The notes: a model not told the origin generated them from the letters alone. A stretch of DNA of 64,000 nt from GCA-2746795 sp964643965 (GCA_964643965.1 CAZXVH010000016.1:1-64000), one strand, 5' to 3'; shown: positions 44,485-53,595, counted from the first letter of the stretch. Numbers and translations are program-made.

Positions 44485-45234
44485 ATGAGTAATTTACGAG
44501 AACGGAAACCGGTGATTGCCTGTACGATGTACCGCCAGGATGAAGAGTCGGCGCTGCCTAAGTTGGCTTTGACGATGGCTTATGTAGATGCGGTTATGCG
44601 GGCAGGGGGCATTCCGGTGATGCTGCCCCTGGGTTTGTCTGACGCGGATTTAGAAGTGGTGTTGGCGCAGGTGGATGGGGTTTTGCTGCCTGGCGGCGGG
44701 GATGTGCATCCCAAGTTTTACCAGGAGCCGCTGACTGATTTGATTAAGCGGATTGACGTGGAGCGGGACAGACTGGAAATGGCGGCCGCGCGGGAGGCAG
44801 TCTCGCGTAAGCTGCCGCTGCTGGCGATTTGCCGGGGCGTTCAAGTGTTGAATGTGGCGTTGGGCGGCACGTTGTGGGCGGATGTGCCCAGCCAGATGCC
44901 GGGGGCGATGTGGCATGATTTTGACGAGACGCATGCCCGCAATTTTGAGGCGCATCCGGTGGCGGTGACGCCCGATTCTTTGCTGGAGGCGGTGCTGGGA
45001 ACGAGGGAAACGGCCGTTAACAGTTTGCATCATCAGGGTATCAAAGATTTAGCGCCGGGGTTGGCAGCCACAGCAGTGGCCCCGGATGGGCTGGTGGAAG
45101 CGGTGGAAATTCCCGACCATCCTTTTGCCATTGGCGTCCAGTGGCATCCTGAATGGTTGGCGGCGGACAGTGAACCGATGGCCCGGTTGTTTGCTCGTTT
45201 TGTCCAGGCGGCGAGTAATAACGGCCGTTCCTGA
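44485..45234 (+). CDS. Class I glutamine amidotransferase-like hydrolase (PuuD family)
   Basis: 249 aa. Hydrolyses gamma-glutamyl amides, for example gamma-glutamyl-GABA in putrescine breakdown. Seen: LLPGGGDVHPKFY, nucleophile Cys in LAICRGVQVLN (about 112-122), NSLHHQGI and catalytic His-Glu in VQWHPEW (about 222-228). It precedes murI by 10 bases. The exact glutamyl substrate cannot be told. Confidence 0.9.
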   Translation: MSNLRERKPVIACTMYRQDEESALPKLALTMAYVDAVMRAGGIPVMLPLGLSDADLEVVLAQVDGVLLPGGGDVHPKFYQEPLTDLIKRIDVERDRLEMAAAREAVSRKLPLLAICRGVQVLNVALGGTLWADVPSQMPGAMWHDFDETHARNFEAHPVAVTPDSLLEAVLGTRETAVNSLHHQGIKDLAPGLAATAVAPDGLVEAVEIPDHPFAIGVQWHPEWLAADSEPMARLFARFVQAASNNGRS

Positions 45235-45244
45235 GGCGTACCTG

Positions 45245-46090
45245 ATGAATCCTGATTCTGCTGCACCCATTGGCGTCTTTGATTCTGGCGTCGGTGGTTT
45301 GTCTGTGCTGGCGCAAATCCACAAGCAGTTTCCGGCTGAAAATCTCCTCTACGTGGCAGATCAGGCGCATGTGCCGTATGGTCCACGTTCCCTCAGTGAA
45401 GTGCAGCAATTTAGTGCGGCCATCACCCGCTTTCTACTGGCGCAGAATGCCAGGCTGATTGTGGTGGCCTGCAACACCGCTTCGGCGGCGGCCTTGAATA
45501 CTCTGCGTCGCGCCTTCCCCGATGTGGTTTTTGTGGGCATGGAACCGGCGGTGAAACCGGCCGCCCGCGCCACCAAAACGGGCAAAGTAGGCGTTTTGGC
45601 CACGACAGGCACATTTGCCAGCGAACGGTATGCCGCTTTGATGACGCGCTTTGCCCATGATGTGGTGGTCTATGAAGACCCTTGCCTGGGGTTGGTGGAA
45701 CTGATCGAAGCGGGCGAAATTGATTCGCCGCCGGTGAGGGCGCTGCTACGCCAGGTAGTGACGCCGATGTTGGCGGCGGGCGTGGATACATTGGTCTTGG
45801 GCTGTACTCATTATCCGTTTGTGCTGCCGACGCTGCGCCAGATTGTGGGGACGGCCGTTTCCCTCATTGATCCGGCGCCGGCGGTGGCCCGGCAGGTGGG
45901 ACGGGTGCTGCAACCCTCGCCCGTTCCAGCCGAATCTTGGGGCCGGGTGACGCTGCTGACGAGCGGGGGGGCGGCCCTTTTTCAGGCGCAGGTGCAGCAG
46001 TTGTGGGGGGATGCGGCAGAGGTGAAAACGGCCGTTTGGCAGACTGAAGTCGGCGATTTGCTGTTGCAATCTGACGCGCTTCTACTATAA
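45245..46090 (+). CDS. murI: Glutamate racemase
   Basis: 281 aa. Supplies D-glutamate for peptidoglycan. Both catalytic Cys are visible: VVACNTASAAAL (about 77) and LGCTHYPF (about 187). GVFDSGVGGLSVL and VPYGPRS loops are canonical. The ATG at 45245 is chosen because the family starts immediately before GVFDSG; the longer frame overlaps the upstream gene. Confidence 0.95.
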   Translation: MNPDSAAPIGVFDSGVGGLSVLAQIHKQFPAENLLYVADQAHVPYGPRSLSEVQQFSAAITRFLLAQNARLIVVACNTASAAALNTLRRAFPDVVFVGMEPAVKPAARATKTGKVGVLATTGTFASERYAALMTRFAHDVVVYEDPCLGLVELIEAGEIDSPPVRALLRQVVTPMLAAGVDTLVLGCTHYPFVLPTLRQIVGTAVSLIDPAPAVARQVGRVLQPSPVPAESWGRVTLLTSGGAALFQAQVQQLWGDAAEVKTAVWQTEVGDLLLQSDALLL

Positions 46091-46103
46091 TCCTCTTTCT
46101 GTT

Positions 46104-46177
46104 CGGGGCATGGCGCAGCTTGGTAGCGCGCGCCGTTCGGGTCGGCGAGGTCGTGGGTTCGAATCCCGCTGCCCCGA
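46104..46177 (+). tRNA. tRNA-Pro (anticodon CGG)
   Basis: 74 nt cloverleaf without encoded CCA. Acceptor CGGGGCA pairs with TGCCCCG, followed by discriminator A. The D-arm contains GCGCAGCTTGGTAGCGC, the anticodon loop TTCGGGT gives CGG, and the T-loop is GGGTTCGAATCCC. A minus-strand frame across it is spurious. Confidence 0.97.
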
Positions 46178-46191
46178 CAGGTTTAAGGAAG

Positions 46192-46227
46192 ACGGCCGTT
46201 TCTGATGGATGGAAACGGCCGTTTTTT
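46192..46227 (+). terminator. Terminator built from two ACGGCCGT palindromes
   Basis: ACGGCCGTTTC (46192-46202) pairs with GAAACGGCCGT (46212-46222), loop of nine, followed by a T-run. It ends the murI/tRNA-Pro transcript. Confidence 0.85.
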
Positions 46228-46561
46228 GTTTCAAAGGGGAATTAAACGCGCGGGAGCAACCGATAAGACCGCGGCTGAGGTAGAAGCAGAGCCTCCGCAT
46301 CATCGGTTTACCTTATAATACGAAAGTCTTTGATGGTGACATTTTCTTCGGCCGTGATTCCTTACAGGTGGTGTACTTTTATTCTATTGAAAACAGTGAT
46401 CGGCATGGACCGGAACGAGTGGATCGTTTTGCGCGGTAATCGGTGATCGGCATCCGCTGTAATTGGTGATCGTTTTGGTTCGGATTATGCAACGCCCAAA
46501 CCTGGCATGTTTAAAGCTGAGAAATAGCGCGGATGTATTAGCTCCCCCCACAGGGAGTTTA
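46228..46561. other. Gene-free stretch with GTGATCG repeats
   Basis: Between about 46395 and 46480 the words GTGATCGGCAT and GATCGTTTT alternate (two of each). This resembles the multiple terminal repeats of IS21-family elements, but no transposase is present. Also marks the left border of the biosynthetic cluster. Confidence 0.45.
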
Positions 46562-48121
46562 TTATATTACTACACCTCTTAACTTGAGCATTTTGCCAAC
46601 AATTATGCCCCGTGAAGTTATAACAACCTCGTCACGCTGAAAAGAAAAACGCATATGGAAACGGTCACCCGTCTTGAGTGGGCAGGACTCTATCACAAAA
46701 GTGTGGTCATCAGTCCATTTGCCACGCATGGCTACGGCATTGCCCTCATCTATTTCGGTGATGCGATATCGGTTATCTAGACCCACGTATCCTTTATAGG
46801 AAATATTGCTTTCCGTGATGGTGAGGCAAGCAACATCAGTTGCTTCGAAATCCAAGCCGATGAATTTCATGCCTGTCGGATTTTTCTGCAAGCGATAAGT
46901 GTGACCAGACACGAGCTGAGCCATTTCTGGCAGCGGCCATACTCGCTGTGATTCGTTCTCCTCGGCTGTTGGTAAAAACCTCTCGAACCCCTGGGATGAT
47001 TCCGGGCTATGTGCTAGCGGGCCAAAGGACTTGATGGACGGAATGATATACTGCGCCATTAGACGCTCTGGTAGGAAGGGGTCCGTCCGTTGTAATCCTG
47101 CGTTATAGACTACGACAAGACCGTGTTTGGGAATAATAAAGAGCGCCTGTCCAGCATAACCACGCGCTGAATAGCCGCCAAAGGGGGGCAGCCACCAATG
47201 TAAACCATAGCCAAGCTTCGCGGGTGGGGGTACTTGACGACCCAACAAGTTGGTTATGATGCGGCGCATTCTATGTCTCCAACTAGGCTTAGCTACTGAG
47301 TCTACATAGGTGGCGCTGGAGGCAGTGATCCATGTAGAACTGATCAGTTGTTTCTCTTGCCAACGCCCCCTATTTAGCAGCAAGTAACCGATTTTGGCCA
47401 CGTCAAACGGCCGTAATTGCAATCCCCAACCGCCAATTGTTATTCCCTGGGGATCGGCATCCCACAGATAATCGTCAATGCCAAGGGGCTTAAAAAGTTT
47501 ATCAGCGGCGAAATCAACGGCCGTCAACCCGGTTGCTTGATTGATCACAGCGGATAGGAGATGTGAGGCGCCGCTGTTGTAATTGAATCGCGCTCCTGGT
47601 TCACGGATCATCGGCCTGTCCAGAACGAACTTTACCCAATCTGTTTGCCGGGTCATCTGTGTTATGGAATGCCGCCGATTTTCAATAGCAAGGTTGGATT
47701 CATGCCAGCGAAGGCCATCAGTCATGGTGAGGAGATGTTCCAGCGTAATTTTTCTTTTGCGTTGGTCCATGTGATTTGGACGCTGCTTAGGAAAGAAATC
47801 GAGGACGCATTGGTTGGTACCAGCCAGGTAGCCGCCCTCGATAGCAAGGCCAAGAAGCAGCGAGGTAATGCTCTTGGCAGCGGAAGCAAGCCCGTGTTTA
47901 ATATCACGCTGGAATGGTGAGTAATACGCTTCCACAAGCATAAATCCGTGGCGCACAATTAAGATACTGCTGATATTCCGCTGTTGGTCAGCGAGAGCAG
48001 TAAACATACGGGCCAGCGGTTCGGATTCCATGCCCACTTCTTCAGGAATTGCCGTCCGCCAATCATCTTCTGGCCAGTAGGTCGAGGGATTTTCTTTTTC
48101 AGCGATCTCGGTGTTGGACAT
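46562..48121 (-). CDS. Serine hydrolase of the PBP/class C beta-lactamase fold
   Basis: 519 aa. Seen: nucleophile motif SAAK (LASAAKSITSLL, about 80-90), Tyr-Asn motif in RFNYNSGASHLLS (about 178-190), and a C-terminal lipocalin-like extension (about 400-519). No signal peptide at the N-terminus (NTEIAEKENPS), so it probably acts in the cytoplasm. It is the last gene of the leftward NRPS/PKS cluster, 27 bases after the preceding gene, and could act as a trans-acting release enzyme, a tailoring hydrolase or a self-resistance esterase. Confidence 0.82.
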   Translation of the reverse strand: MSNTEIAEKENPSTYWPEDDWRTAIPEEVGMESEPLARMFTALADQQRNISSILIVRHGFMLVEAYYSPFQRDIKHGLASAAKSITSLLLGLAIEGGYLAGTNQCVLDFFPKQRPNHMDQRKRKITLEHLLTMTDGLRWHESNLAIENRRHSITQMTRQTDWVKFVLDRPMIREPGARFNYNSGASHLLSAVINQATGLTAVDFAADKLFKPLGIDDYLWDADPQGITIGGWGLQLRPFDVAKIGYLLLNRGRWQEKQLISSTWITASSATYVDSVAKPSWRHRMRRIITNLLGRQVPPPAKLGYGLHWWLPPFGGYSARGYAGQALFIIPKHGLVVVYNAGLQRTDPFLPERLMAQYIIPSIKSFGPLAHSPESSQGFERFLPTAEENESQRVWPLPEMAQLVSGHTYRLQKNPTGMKFIGLDFEATDVACLTITESNISYKGYVGLDNRYRITEIDEGNAVAMRGKWTDDHTFVIESCPLKTGDRFHMRFSFQRDEVVITSRGIIVGKMLKLRGVVI

Positions 48122-48148
48122 CTTAATCCTGGATTTTGCGCACTATTA

Positions 48149-48919
48149 TTAAAGAGTGAAGCTTAACTGTCTTTGCCTGCTACTATCAGGCGAAGCGCCA
48201 TACGCCGCTATGGTTTGCTCTCCTTCGACACGAGGTAAGTATACAAGTTCTCCGTCTTCTTCGTGTATCTCTCCCGTAGTAGAGAAGAACTTATACATGG
48301 TCGAACGTTCCAGGTCTTTTGTGGCGAGACGGATGTTCAGCCCCCGATCAGCCTGCTGTAATTGCACTTCGCCTAGCGAAGCTCCACCCGCTCCTTCGAC
48401 AGATTCCGGACGAGCAACCAGGAAGCGGTCATATTGCTGCGCCGGTTCATCTAGAGGTACAAAATTATAGGTTGCGTTGCGCAGCATAATAACCATATTA
48501 GCGCGCGTGAAAAGAAAAACCTGGTGGTGAGCACCGCTAAAGGCTACATCTCCTATTGTGCTTTGGGGCAGCCAGACCATAAGTCCTGAATCAAATTCGC
48601 CCAGGAGTTGTACCGTAACTTCCCGAGCTTCAGATTGAGAACGACATTCGTATGCTTCCATGCTTAATAATGGTTCCAAAACTCCTCTGCGCCGCTGCCA
48701 AAAAGAGCTTGTGATCGTAGAACGCTGCTGGAAGGCCGGAGCTGCAGCAGCGATGCTCTCAGCCGGCGGCACAGCGCGAATGCGCATTGGTTGCCAGCCG
48801 CTAATTTCATTGCCGCCGATCATGGTGCGCCACACAAATAGATTTTCTTTCATAGTGCGACGCTCGCGCCACTCATCAAAATGGTAACGTTTTTTAAGGG
48901 CTTGAAGTATTTCTGACAT
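48149..48919 (-). CDS. Unrecognised protein of the biosynthetic cluster
   Basis: 256 aa, no family recognised. Predominantly beta-rich with segments such as VFLFTRANMVIMLRNATYNFVPLD (about 133-156) and a Gln/Arg-rich end. No signal peptide, membrane helix or catalytic motif seen. Lies 33 bases after the transglutaminase-like gene and before the serine hydrolase, so co-transcribed with the assembly line. AT/GC use is like the rest of the cluster. Confidence 0.7.
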   Translation of the reverse strand: MSEILQALKKRYHFDEWRERRTMKENLFVWRTMIGGNEISGWQPMRIRAVPPAESIAAAAPAFQQRSTITSSFWQRRRGVLEPLLSMEAYECRSQSEAREVTVQLLGEFDSGLMVWLPQSTIGDVAFSGAHHQVFLFTRANMVIMLRNATYNFVPLDEPAQQYDRFLVARPESVEGAGGASLGEVQLQQADRGLNIRLATKDLERSTMYKFFSTTGEIHEEDGELVYLPRVEGEQTIAAYGASPDSSRQRQLSFTL

Positions 48920-48952
48920 GATAAACCTGCTTTCCCTCCGAACTATTGCTGA

Positions 48953-50197
48953 TTAGATGAGCCGTCGACGCTGTTGAGTAGATGGCCATGGCTGGCATTG
49001 CAAGCGATCCTGAGGCGCAACCAGACAATCGGCATAAAGCCCATCACCACTGCGGCCAAAAGGTATACCGGTGGGAAGAAGGGGGACATGAGGGGATTGG
49101 TAGGGATTGCCGTCCTGATCAATAGCCAGGCAGGCGTCATAAATCACATCGTCTTCCCGACAGGCTCCCTCCCAAGCGACTTCGTGCATACCGAATCCGG
49201 GCCACCAGTCACAGGGGAGAGCCCAACGAGATGAGCCGATTACCAGGATGGGATTAAGCGAAAAACCCTGGGCAAATATGCCCATCCGTGATTGCCAAAG
49301 ATCGCAGCCGACGCTATTGGCGAATGTGGATATTATGGCAGCGCAATCACTGCAATTGACGAAAGGTCCGCGGCCAAATTCGCCTTGCAGGCGATCTAAG
49401 AAGGCGCTGCAATCAAACATGTGCGGTGGTGAAGAATAATCGGGAACAACATACATTGGCGCCCCTAAATTGGGGCAATTGTAAACGATCAGCTCCGGGC
49501 TCAAATTGTAAACGGCCGTGGTTATACGTGCAGCAGCTGATGCTTCCGTTACCGCGGCTGCTGCCCAACGGCATGCGAAGTCAAGGACCTCAACCCACGG
49601 TAATTGTGTATTATCAGGATGCCACGTTTGTTGCCACGGCAGCGTGGGCACATTCAGGACTGTGTATATCTTGTGTCGCGAGCGTGCAAACGGCGCCCAC
49701 GGTTCGCCTAAGAATCGTCGATATTGCCATAACCAACGTACGCGATGTATGCCAATACCGTAGCGCCATATTTGTGCATCAGGCAGCTGAAACAATTCAA
49801 ACTGTGTGATGCCATCATTGTTGAAAGCAACTTCACGCTCTTGAACCTTACCCAACAAATGGACCGGAGAGGTTGTATTCCACTGAGGATTGCTTAGAGG
49901 ATGCGCCCCAAAAAACTGCCAAGTCCAGGGTTCAAGCATTATGTCGGGCACAGCGCGAATATGCACCTTCGTTAGCTGTGGATCAAGTCGTGAAAAGCTG
50001 GCGCGAATAGTGAGTTCATTGCCATGCGTTTCGTTCAAGGCGTAAGTGGCGACGGAATCATCTGGGTCGACGCTGATATCTCGCCGCCACTCTGGGAGTT
50101 CCTGAGGCTGATTGAAGTTGCGGCGGATGTTGATTGCATCGTGGGTAGCTTGGGAAGAATCATGATTGAAGGCGATAGCCTCCAGCTGTACGCTCAT
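48953..50197 (-). CDS. Transglutaminase/papain-like cysteine protein of the biosynthetic cluster
   Basis: 414 aa. Not a named family to me. Residues 281-298 (NCSDCAAIISTFANSVGC) followed by His338 (FGMHEVAW) and Asp360 (YDACLAID) follow the Cys-His-Asp order and spacing of the transglutaminase-like fold; Cys282 or Cys285 would be the nucleophile. The N-terminal 200 residues look like a beta-rich domain. It directly follows the terminal NRPS module (41 bases). Could ligate, cyclise or release the peptide; this is inference. Confidence 0.65.
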   Translation of the reverse strand: MSVQLEAIAFNHDSSQATHDAINIRRNFNQPQELPEWRRDISVDPDDSVATYALNETHGNELTIRASFSRLDPQLTKVHIRAVPDIMLEPWTWQFFGAHPLSNPQWNTTSPVHLLGKVQEREVAFNNDGITQFELFQLPDAQIWRYGIGIHRVRWLWQYRRFLGEPWAPFARSRHKIYTVLNVPTLPWQQTWHPDNTQLPWVEVLDFACRWAAAAVTEASAAARITTAVYNLSPELIVYNCPNLGAPMYVVPDYSSPPHMFDCSAFLDRLQGEFGRGPFVNCSDCAAIISTFANSVGCDLWQSRMGIFAQGFSLNPILVIGSSRWALPCDWWPGFGMHEVAWEGACREDDVIYDACLAIDQDGNPYQSPHVPLLPTGIPFGRSGDGLYADCLVAPQDRLQCQPWPSTQQRRRLI

Positions 50198-50238
50198 CGT
50201 AAATCTCCTGAAAGTAATCCGCGTTCAGTCACCAATAA

Positions 50239-53200
50239 TCAGGCCCGGGGTCCTCGGCCTTGCAATTTCCGCCGGTCGCGAGCCTGACGCATAGCCTCTT
50301 GCTTCTTTTGGGCACGCTCCTGAATACCGGGACGAATACGCAGTTCTTGTTCCTTTTGATTGACATGCTGGGACTGCAGGCGAACCGTTGGAAAACGGAA
50401 TAGGTCGATCATGGATAAGTCGGTTGCAAACATATTGACCAGCTCTGTGTAGAGCCTCGCTAGAAGCAAAGAATGGCCTCCTATTTCGAAGAAATTATCG
50501 TCTAATCCCACGTGATCAAGTGAGAGCAGTTCTTGCCAGATAGTCGCAATTTGCATTTCAGCGGTTGTTTGCGGAGGGACGTACGGTCGACCAGCGCGTT
50601 GTATGCCAATTTCAGGTGGGGAGAGTGAACGCCGGTCAAGTTTGCCGCTTGGTAGCCGGGGCAGAGTCTTTAAGAATACATAGTGGGCCGGGATCATGAA
50701 TTCAGGCATACGCAAGCGCAGGTGACTTCGCAGCGCTTCGGCCGCAATCGAGTTTTGATCGCTGGCAACATACGCGATTAGATATTTATCGCCATCAGCA
50801 CCAACATAGTCTATTACCACGGCATCATCGACAGACTCATATTGTCGGAGGGTGGCTTCGATCTCACCCAATTCAATTCTAAATCCGCGCAATTTAACCT
50901 GATTATCCCAACGACCGAGAAACTCTAGCTGCCCATCTGCCTGGTATCGTACACGGTCGCCCGTTCTGTATAAGCGTGCGCCAGGCACATTGCTGAAAGG
51001 GTCTGGTATGAAGCGCTCGCGAGTCAACTGGGGTCGGTTGAGATAGCCTCGGGCTACGCCACAGCCGCCTACGTGTAATTCACCTTGCACACCGATAGGG
51101 ACCGGATTCATATATTGATCAAGTACATAGACTTGTGTGTTGGCGATAGGACGGCCGATCGGGGGCTTGTGCATGCTCGAAACACAGTCGGCATATGTGC
51201 TCCAAATCGTGCCTTCAGTGGGGCCATAAAGGTTGAAAAATTTTCGACCAGGCGCCCATTGTGTGACCAATGCTTGGGGACAGGCCTCCCCGGCAACGGT
51301 TATCGTCTTCAGTGCAGGCAGTGACCAAGGTGGTAGTACTGCCAGCGCCGAAGGGGGTAGAGTGACGATGGTGACCTGGTGCTTGCGCAAGAATTCCGCA
51401 AGAGGCGGACCGGGCATGAGCGATTCCCGTGAACCCATGTGCAATTGCGCCCCACTATAAAATGCCATCACGATCTCGAAAATCGAGGCGTCAAAACTGA
51501 TTGAAGAGAACTGCAGTACCCGACTGGAGGCGCCCGTCTGAAAAGCACGTACCTGTGCTTGTCCAACGTTGCAAAGTCCCCGGTGTTCCAGCAGCACTCC
51601 TTTCGGCCGTCCGGTTGATCCTGAGGTGAAAATGATATAGGCTAGATTCTCGGGTAGAATATCATCGTCCAGGTTGGAGTCGTCCAACTGGTCATAATCA
51701 TTTTGGAGATCCCCCACCAAGATGATATTTGCGTCCGTGTCTGGCAGACTATCAAGGGTTGCCTGCCTGGCCAGTATGAGGCCCAACTGAGCATCTTCAA
51801 TCATGAAGGCCAAGCGGTCCAAGGGATAGTCAGGATCCAGGGGAACATAAGCGCCGCCAGCTTTTAGAATTGCCAAGAAGCTTATTATCAACTCAATGGA
51901 CGATCCAGTGCAGACACCAATTGGTGTTTCACGCTCTACACCACTGGCCCGAAGAAAGCGGGCAAGTTTATTGGCGCTACGATTAAGCGCATCGTAACTG
52001 AAGGCTTGATCATCAAAGACAACGGCCACGGATTCTGGCGCCTGTTCAGCATGGGCCTCGAAAATATTATGAAGACAAGTGTCCTTGGGAAACTCTTCCT
52101 CTGTCGCATTCCAGCCTACTAACTGTTGCTGCCGTTCAGCCAAGGTTAATAGAGGAAGCGTTGAAATATTGGCCTCAGGCTCATCGGTGACGGCCGCGAG
52201 AAGTCTTTGGTAGTGACCCGCGATGCGGTCGATAGTTTCTGCGCTGAAGAGATCGGAACTGTATTCGATACGACCCTGTAAGCCGCCAGTTGTCTCGCTC
52301 AAGTCAATTCGCAGGTCGAATTTGGACGTGCCGGCGCCGCCCTGCAAAAGTGGTTGCTCGGCCCCAATTTCTACGGGGGACGTGCCGGGAATGCTTATTA
52401 ACTGCAAGGCGACTTGGCAGAGAGGATTACGGCTAAGATCACGCTCAGGTTGCAGCTCCTCAACAAGCTTTTCAAAGGAGACATCCTGGTTCGCGAAGGC
52501 GGTGAGGGTTATATCTTTCACGTGTTTAAGTAGCTGTAGAAAGGTAGGATCATTTGACAGGTTAAAACGAAAGACCAATGTATTAACAAAGAAGCCGATG
52601 AGACCTTCCAATTCTGTGTGCCCGCGGTTGGCGTTTGGTATGCCTATGACAATATCTTGTTGGTCCGTATAGCGGTGCAGTAGCAAGGCGAAGGTCGCCA
52701 CCAATGTCATGAACAGCGTGACCTGGTTTTGCAGACTGAGCGCCTTCAACTTGTCCGCTAATTCCTTATTTATGGACAAAGGATGATAGCCACCCTGAAA
52801 GGAAGGGACTGGCGGTCGCGGATAGTCGGTTGGCATCTGCAGCGTGGCAAGACCGGCTAACTGTTTGCGCCAATAAGCAAGCTGATGGTCAATTTCTCCA
52901 TTAAGTAGGCGCTGCCGTTCCCAGATAGCGAAATCACCATACTGAATCGGCAGTTCGGGCAATGAAGGCGTTTGCCCGCTTGCCAATGCGGGATAGATGG
53001 TATCCAACTCGCGACCAATTACTTCCATAGACCAACCATCGCAAATTATGTGATGCATAATCATCAATAAGATGTAATTGTGGACATCAATGCGCAGGAG
53101 TAAGGCGTGCAGTAACGGTCCATAGGTTAAGTCAAATGGTTTCTGTATGGCTGATGCAGCCACCCGTTCTACCTCCGCCTTACGACTTGGCGGCGGAAGA

Positions 53201-53595
53201 TAAGACAGGTCAACTAGTGGCAGGTCAATAGCCAGGTGGGGAGCGATGACTTGGATTGGCTCACCCCGTGTTGCGGTGAAGGTCGTCCGCAATATTTCGT
53301 GCCTGCGAATGATCTCATTCAGCGATCTTTGGAGGATGTCAGGATTCACGTCAAAGCGAATGGGTATCACGATTTGCTCGTTGTATGCGGGATTTTTCGG
53401 CATCAATTGATCGAGGAACCACAAGCGTTGTTGAGCGAAGGATAGTAGAACGGGTTGATCGGGTGAGCGGCGTGGGATGCCAGTCGAGGAGATGGCGTTG
53501 TTCGGCATTTCTCCACGCAGGCGTTTTTCGAGCCAAGCCTGCCTTTCTACGGAAAGCGCTTCGCGCCGGCGGGTGATTTCCTCTTTTCGATTCAT
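50239..53595 (-). CDS. Non-ribosomal peptide synthetase, terminal module C-A-PCP
   Basis: 1118 aa. Condensation domain (about 45-480) with HHIICDG active site; adenylation domain (about 500-1010) with FTSGSTGRPKG, NLYGPTEGTIW, RTGDRVRY and NQVKLRGFRIE; carrier domain with FFEIGGHSLL (Ser about 1053). Pocket residues by the Stachelhaus scheme read D-A-F-T-T-A-L-I-W-K, which I cannot assign. After the carrier there is only a basic tail (RKLQGRGPRA), with no thioesterase, reductase or terminal condensation domain. Probably last in the line. Confidence 0.93.
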   Translation of the reverse strand: MNRKEEITRRREALSVERQAWLEKRLRGEMPNNAISSTGIPRRSPDQPVLLSFAQQRLWFLDQLMPKNPAYNEQIVIPIRFDVNPDILQRSLNEIIRRHEILRTTFTATRGEPIQVIAPHLAIDLPLVDLSYLPPPSRKAEVERVAASAIQKPFDLTYGPLLHALLLRIDVHNYILLMIMHHIICDGWSMEVIGRELDTIYPALASGQTPSLPELPIQYGDFAIWERQRLLNGEIDHQLAYWRKQLAGLATLQMPTDYPRPPVPSFQGGYHPLSINKELADKLKALSLQNQVTLFMTLVATFALLLHRYTDQQDIVIGIPNANRGHTELEGLIGFFVNTLVFRFNLSNDPTFLQLLKHVKDITLTAFANQDVSFEKLVEELQPERDLSRNPLCQVALQLISIPGTSPVEIGAEQPLLQGGAGTSKFDLRIDLSETTGGLQGRIEYSSDLFSAETIDRIAGHYQRLLAAVTDEPEANISTLPLLTLAERQQQLVGWNATEEEFPKDTCLHNIFEAHAEQAPESVAVVFDDQAFSYDALNRSANKLARFLRASGVERETPIGVCTGSSIELIISFLAILKAGGAYVPLDPDYPLDRLAFMIEDAQLGLILARQATLDSLPDTDANIILVGDLQNDYDQLDDSNLDDDILPENLAYIIFTSGSTGRPKGVLLEHRGLCNVGQAQVRAFQTGASSRVLQFSSISFDASIFEIVMAFYSGAQLHMGSRESLMPGPPLAEFLRKHQVTIVTLPPSALAVLPPWSLPALKTITVAGEACPQALVTQWAPGRKFFNLYGPTEGTIWSTYADCVSSMHKPPIGRPIANTQVYVLDQYMNPVPIGVQGELHVGGCGVARGYLNRPQLTRERFIPDPFSNVPGARLYRTGDRVRYQADGQLEFLGRWDNQVKLRGFRIELGEIEATLRQYESVDDAVVIDYVGADGDKYLIAYVASDQNSIAAEALRSHLRLRMPEFMIPAHYVFLKTLPRLPSGKLDRRSLSPPEIGIQRAGRPYVPPQTTAEMQIATIWQELLSLDHVGLDDNFFEIGGHSLLLARLYTELVNMFATDLSMIDLFRFPTVRLQSQHVNQKEQELRIRPGIQERAQKKQEAMRQARDRRKLQGRGPRA

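Larger units (their letters stand above)
323..46223. repeat. Highly iterated palindrome AACGGCCGTT
   Basis: The decamer occurs roughly 40 times between 323 and 46223, for example at 323, 1383, 1427, 2045, 2305, 2754, 7801, 8137, 8681, 10049, 12476, 14281, 20829, 21879, 24374, 34996, 37357, 39405, 45009, 46214. It lies both in genes (read as KTAV, NGRF or RPF) and between them, often extended to AAACGGCCGTTT. None found in 25.6-34.7 kb or 46.3-64 kb. Positions were read by eye, so the count is approximate. Confidence 0.85.

Noticed and set aside
46085..46303. 72-aa minus-strand frame containing SGQRDSNPRPRRPE
   Set aside because: It is the antisense reading of the tRNA-Pro gene, a known annotation artefact.
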